From the NCBI GenBank assembly GCA_905221605.1, contig CAJNDS010002836.1, positions 252,628-264,105 of the forward strand: DNA of 11,478 nt. The letters are read 5' to 3'. Shown here one piece after another: positions 8,034 to 11,478 of the stretch (the first letter of the stretch is position 1; every line of letters starts with the position of its first letter). The notes below the pieces were generated by a model that worked only from the letters and a program-made list of their open reading frames with translations, had not been told where the DNA came from and did not search any database. The DNA comes from Symbiodinium natans. Taxonomy: Eukaryota; Sar; Dinophyceae; Suessiales; Symbiodiniaceae. The position numbers and the translations under genes were made by a program.

Positions 8034-8096
8034 TTCAAAATCTCAAATCTCAAATCTCAAATCTCAAATCTCAAATCTCAAATCTCAAATCTCAAT
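8034..8096 (+). repeat. Heptamer array (TCTCAAA)n
   Basis: Seven perfect TCTCAAA units fill 8041-8089. A degenerate unit lies on each side (TTCAAAA before, TCTCAAT after). The perfect core implies recent slippage, or weak decay of this segment. Confidence 0.93.
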
Positions 8097-8307
8097 CTTA
8101 TAATGATTTGAGGCGAGAATACGATATCATTATCATTCTACGATGACGCCAATTGACTATATAGATAAAAATCTATTATCGATTATTCTTAATTACTCGC
8201 CAGGAACAATCATAAATATCATCAAATCCCCACCACTTATAAAATGATCTTTGAACCATCACTTCTTTCATTCTTATTTGGCATTTTTGGGAACAGAAAA
8301 TTCTTAT

Positions 8308-8396
8308 GCCGACGTCCGGATCCCCCTGCAAGCCCTATAAACAATCAAATTGATTGGAAGAGGAGGTGGGGCATCCCCAGGACGACCCCAATAATA
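8308..8396. other. GC-rich islet inside the AT-rich block
   Basis: About 90 bases containing CCGACGTCCGGATCCCCCTG, AGGAGGTGGGGCATCCCC and AGGACGACCCC. Roughly half of it is G+C, against a fifth to a quarter around it. It includes a small stem (TGGGG-CAT-CCCCA). A plus-strand frame (8244-8555, 103 codons) crosses it, but the peptide is unrecognised and its ends are in AT-rich sequence. In a plastid insert such an islet would most likely be a conserved coding or structured-RNA segment, but I could not identify one. Confidence 0.4.
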
Positions 8397-9070
8397 TTCG
8401 ACGAAATTAAAATATCATATAATTTATATTACGATTGGTTGGAGAGGATTGGATTTTGTTATCTAGAAATACGATTTATAATCCAGAATAGAAATATTCC
8501 AAGGTCCGATAATATCTTTCCAAATCGAATAATATTGATCAAATTTAGATCCTGATATGCAGAAAAGAATCTATATCCATATCATTTGAATCTTGATTAT
8601 ATTGGAGGGAATGAATAAATATATAATATATGATTATTCTTATATCAATTTCCTTCTTCATAAGACGATCCGCGACCCCGAGGCGGAATCGAGCTAATAT
8701 ATTATCTTCATCTGAAATTAATTTATTATATGGATAATATTCCATAATCAAATATATATAATATTCCAGGGATCAGACCGATTATGGACAAATCTCAATA
8801 TAACGATTCAAGATTAATATCAATAATATCAGAACCATATTATCGTAAGATATGGTCCAGATAATTCCTTTTAAAAATATATCTAATTAATCATGAATTG
8901 ATTTTCCGGATTATGAAGCAGAAGAATATTAATAACATTATATTCCAATCGGGGCAACGAATAAATTTACGATTGAATCATAAACTTTGATATATATATA
9001 TTGAGAAATTGATAGATCAATATTATTTGAAAGATATTCATAAAAAATTATTTATCTAAATCTTCCATCA

Positions 9071-9319
9071 TCATAATGAATCATTCCCATCGATGATATA
9101 TAGATGATCTCTCAAGAAATTTAAATTGGATCCACTGGCAATTTTCCGATAATATTTTATATCATTCCTCAAGATATCCAGGTCGGTGTGATAGATAGAT
9201 TTGGCAGCTTGGAAAAAACGATCATGAATCTTCGTATTGAAAAATTCAAAAAAATTTATGAAGATATATCCCTTTCGTGATCCATTATGAACAAATTTCG
9301 AAAGCAAAAATATTTTATT
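9071..9319 (-). pseudogene. Coding-like minus-strand fragment, weakly Ycf2-like
   Basis: Stop-free from 9319 to the stop at 9071, 82 codons, unusually long for DNA this AT-rich. The peptide is basic/aromatic with SKFVHNGSRKGYIFINFFEF near the start, then IHDRFFQ and NDIKYYRKI. This is typical of the large, fast-evolving plastid proteins Ycf1/Ycf2. A loose register match to a Ycf2 central segment (N-G-S-K/R, then R-F-x-Q, then an acidic Asp-rich patch) can be drawn from memory but is weak. It has no ATG start and is preceded by stops in all usable frames, so if it is ycf2 it is a decayed fragment. No symbol is assigned. Confidence 0.2.
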
Positions 9320-9566
9320 CTAGGGCATAATTAATAGCATCAGATTTATAAAATCATCTATATTATATATGGATTAAATTATAGAATTCTCCCTACGAAT
9401 AAATTCTTAATCTCTTCCATTTCTTATTATATTTCCTTGGCATCAGGAAATCATAGAAGGATAATGGCAAAATAGAAATAACTATTTAATGATAAATCAT
9501 AGGAAATATATTTGGAATATTTCAATTCCTCATTCTGCCATGAGAATAATTCAATAAAAATAATTT

Positions 9567-9879
9567 TCAAAAAATATATATAAATAAGATTGACGAATAC
9601 AACGTTCCCTGAGATATATAATAATATAAATATATTTTCCATATCGAATCTCTCCATTGAAATATCATGATCTGCTCATTGATATATAGGAAAAATCGAT
9701 ACGATTCCTCATTTATATTATCAATATCCTACAAATATAAGATATATTCCATTATAAATCGTCGGATTGAATCCTTATTAATCATCGAGAGAGATCCATA
9801 ATTCATAAATTCGAGATATTTGTTCTTTGCAGAAATTGGTTTCCAATCCAGAATCTATCCAAGATCTGATCTCCCTTGA
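9567..9879 (-). pseudogene. Broken coding-like minus-strand stretch, same tract
   Basis: Two overlapping frames read on consecutively. The first is stop-free over 9879-9781 (33 codons, containing RSWIDSGLETNFCKEQIS). A frame change near 9783 then leads into a second frame, 9785 to the TGA at 9567, interrupted by one TAG at 9731-9729 (containing DSIRRFIMEYILYL, then NEESYRFFLYINEQIM). The amino-acid texture is continuous across the shift, as expected of a pseudogene of one large plastid protein. Another minus frame (9451-9657) overlaps it. The identity is inferred only from texture. Confidence 0.2.
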
Positions 9880-10060
9880 TTATATCAAATTATGAATATG
9901 GATTTTTCCATTGATTATACGTTTTCTTCAATCAATGAATGAAAATAATTCAGAAAAAATCAATATGAGACAAATAGATCGAAGGTCCTTAGGAAGAGAT
10001 ATATTAGGAATTTCGATAATAAGATAAATAAAATCAATCTCCCCTCTTATATCTATTAGC

Positions 10061-10116
10061 GGGGTGGGGGCATGCTAGGCATATTGTCTGGATACAGCAA
10101 TGCCTAACCCTACCCC
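10061..10116. other. Long imperfect hairpin at the right edge of the AT-rich block
   Basis: GGGGTGGGG...TAGGCATATTG (10061-10085) mirrors CAATGCCTAACCCTACCCC (10098-10116), with a 5-6-base insertion on the left arm. CTG-GATA-CAG closes the loop. It begins about ten bases after the AT-rich composition ends. It could be a junction signature or a small foldback element. Confidence 0.5.
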
Positions 10117-10973
10117 GGATCTGGGGTCCACTATTTTCAGGATATTTGGGAAGGATTGACCGTGTGAGAAGATACAACACTACCTTGGCGCGCGGCATCA
10201 TGATAAGGCACTCCATATGACAAAGACACAATTTCGAGGCAAACAATCAGGAATACGAAGCTTTGTGCGTGCCTACATGTGCCTATGGCCTGGGCAACGG
10301 AAGTCCCGCCAGTGCAAGTGGCGGGAACTTTTTGCTAAATCTTGGAAATTTTGTGGAGGGGTGGATTGGATCCATCCATGGCGATCAATGTGGTCGAGAT
10401 CCTCTTCCACGAATCTATTTCAATAATCGTATCATCCTTCAAATTTGGTTCCGCATGTCCAATCTACACCTCTCAACCCGGCCTCCCAGGATTCCGCAGG
10501 CACCATTTCGCGATGACGTAAGCATATAGACCCTTCATTCCTCCATTTGTGTATTCGATTTGCTACGACACAAATTGGCGAAAGAATCGGATAGGAAGGG
10601 CAAGCGCATTCGGCGCCCCACAACAAGCCCTAAGTTGAGCCCCCCCAATTTAAAGGCATTCTCCGAATGGCATTATTGAGTCATGTGTTGGACGACACGC
10701 CTTTGTGCATAGACCGGGGACCGGCATCGAAGGCACGTGAAAACATGCTCTGGCTTCTGGTCCCGAATTTCAGAATAGTAGAATAGGAACCCTCCAATCG
10801 AAGAACGTCCGATATGGTGGGTTGTGCTTAGGGGAACGGTATGCATTTGGGAGGAATATCCCTATAAAAGGCTACGGGCTCGACCCCTATTTTCGCTCTG
10901 CGGCCGCCCCGTCGGATGCCCCGCCTCCTCTTCCGGTCCATTTGGCTGCTTGTGAGGGCCTTGCAGGGGGATC
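10117..10973. other. No gene recognised
   Basis: Mid- to high-GC DNA. The open frames are under 90 codons and overlap. Short C-runs (10640-10646) and the hairpin at 10304 are the only structures noticed. Confidence 0.45.
10304..10331 (+). other. GC-rich hairpin followed by a T-run
   Basis: TCCCGCCA (10304-10311) pairs exactly with TGGCGGGA (10319-10326) across a 7-base loop, and AAG/CTT outside adds pairs after a bulge. ACTTTTTG follows. The shape is that of a bacterial-style intrinsic terminator, but in a nuclear context it is probably only a stable stem-loop, since no gene ends at it. Confidence 0.4.
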
Positions 10974-11074
10974 CTGAAAATTCCGGGAATTTTAACGCTT
11001 ATTGTCTAAAAATCCCGGGAATTTTGGGAATTCCCCGGAGCTGAAAATTCCCGGAATTTTAGGAATTGTCCGGA
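10974..11074 (+). repeat. Three degenerate ~32-35-bp tandem units
   Basis: Units begin at 10974 (CTGAAAATTCCGGGAATTTT), 11006 (CTAAAAATCCCGGGAATTTT) and 11041 (CTGAAAATTCCCGGAATTTT). Units two and three also share GGAATT-CCGGA tails. Each core (AAAATTCCCGGGAATTTT-like) is itself nearly palindromic. The array lies about 20 bp upstream of the minisatellite and has almost the same period. Confidence 0.75.
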
Positions 11075-11094
11075 TTGAGGTTTGGGCTTTCCTT

Positions 11095-11478
11095 GGGCTG
11101 TCACGGCGTTGTCCGCTTGGTCCGCTTGGGTGGTTTTTGGCTGTCACGGTGTTGTCCGCTTGGTCGGTTTTGGGCTGTCATGGCGTTGTCCGCTTGGTCC
11201 GCTTGGGCGGTTTTGGGCTGTCACGGTGCTGTCCGCTTGGTCGGTTTTGGGCTGTCACGGTGTTGTCCGCTTGGGCGGTTTTGGGCTGTCACGGTGCTGT
11301 CCGCTTGGTCGGTTTTAGGCTGTCACGGTGTTGTCCGCTTGGTCCGCTTGGGCGGTTTTGGGCTGTCACGGTGCTGTCCGCTTGGTCGGTTTTCGGCTGT
11401 CACGGTGTTGTCCGCTTGGGCGGTTTTGGGCTGTCACGGTGTTGTCCGCTTGGGCGGTTTTGGGCTGTCACGGTGTTG
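11095..11478 (+). repeat. 34/43-bp minisatellite, ten full units plus a partial, runs off the window
   Basis: Each unit starts GGGCTGTCACGGTG, continues TTGTCCGCTTGG and ends CGGTTTT. Seven units are 34 bp. Three (starting 11095, 11172 and 11317) are 43 bp because the 9-base word TCCGCTTGG is doubled. Unit starts are 11095, 11138, 11172, 11215, 11249, 11283, 11317, 11360, 11394, 11428 and the partial 11462. The units are nearly identical, so the array is young or homogenised. Because 34 is not a multiple of three, the 78-codon frame across it changes phase from unit to unit and is not a gene. Confidence 0.95.

Larger units (their letters stand above)
7150..10050. other. AT-rich block, probable plastid-derived insert (NUPT-like)
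   Basis: Composition changes abruptly at about 7150 and reverts at about 10050. Inside, most 60-base lines hold only 15-30% G+C, against roughly half outside. The texture resembles land-plant or charophyte plastid DNA: abundant GATATATC/AATCGA/TTTCGAT words, CG dinucleotides still present, an (AT)n run (7727-7743), a G9 run (7608-7616), a heptamer array and a small 3'-UTR-like hairpin. Coding-like stretches on the minus strand are broken by stops and shifts. No plastid gene, tRNA or rRNA could be named with confidence. Alternatives are an AT-rich transposon, a mitochondrial or viral insert, a native AT-rich intergenic island, or an assembly chimera. Confidence 0.4.

Noticed and set aside
8244-8555. 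103-codon plus frame as a plastid membrane protein (MIFEPSLLSFLFG start)
   Set aside because: Compared from memory with CemA, CcsA, Ycf1, NdhF and small photosystem subunits without a match. The minus strand through the same DNA is also partly open. Left unassigned.
11082-11318. 78-codon frame with repeating GCHGVVRL-type peptide
   Set aside because: It is a by-product of the 34/43-bp minisatellite. The unit is not a multiple of three, so the phase rotates.
10974-11478. CRISPR-like array of ~34-bp repeats
   Set aside because: The units are directly adjacent with no unique spacers, and unit length varies by an internal duplication. This is a minisatellite.

Overview
Overall: this looks like eukaryotic, mostly non-coding DNA. 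I could not confidently recognise any intact gene, tRNA, rRNA or CRISPR array on either strand. The longest stop-free frames are about 170-180 codons, close to what chance gives in 11.5 kb of mid-GC DNA read in six frames. Codon-like stretches are short and end abruptly. Microsatellites, homopolymer tracts, a minisatellite and foldback-type repeats fit a nuclear genome. A sharply bounded, very AT-rich, organelle-like insert of about 2.9 kb (7150-10050) in GC-richer DNA suggests a plant or green-lineage alga with a nuclear plastid insertion. That lineage call is an inference and is not proven by any recognised gene.

Layout: 1-1226 is unremarkable single-copy-like sequence with a C-rich tract, one hairpin and a diverged ~80-bp repeat. 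1227-1977 is the best mobile-element candidate. It is a ~750-bp tract ended by AAAAGCCCA/TGGGCTTTT inverted repeats, its interior is built from TTCGTTC and GAATGAACG words in opposite orientation, and it contains at least two further palindromes with the same AGCCC-type ends. 1978-5630 carries small open frames. Three are worth noting: a short Copia-gag-like N-terminus at 3507, an 88-codon frame at 4324, and a minus-strand frame at 4847-5350. There is also a perfect 20-bp palindrome at 2826. 5645-5722 is a (GATGCT)7(GAT)12 microsatellite, and 5932-6072 is a 66-bp tandem duplication. 6073-7149 has one 176-codon minus-strand frame of unknown status.

7150-10050 is the AT-rich block: a TCTCAAA heptamer array, an (AT)n run, a G9 run, a GC-rich islet near 8310-8395 and broken minus-strand coding-like stretches that weakly recall plastid Ycf2. 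Its right edge abuts a long imperfect hairpin (10061-10116). 10117-10973 is plain DNA with a second strong hairpin followed by a T-run. The window ends in two adjacent tandem arrays: three degenerate ~32-35-bp CCGGGAATTTT units, then a 34/43-bp minisatellite running off the end.

No set of genes works together here. The interest lies in the repeat architecture and in the origin of the AT-rich block.
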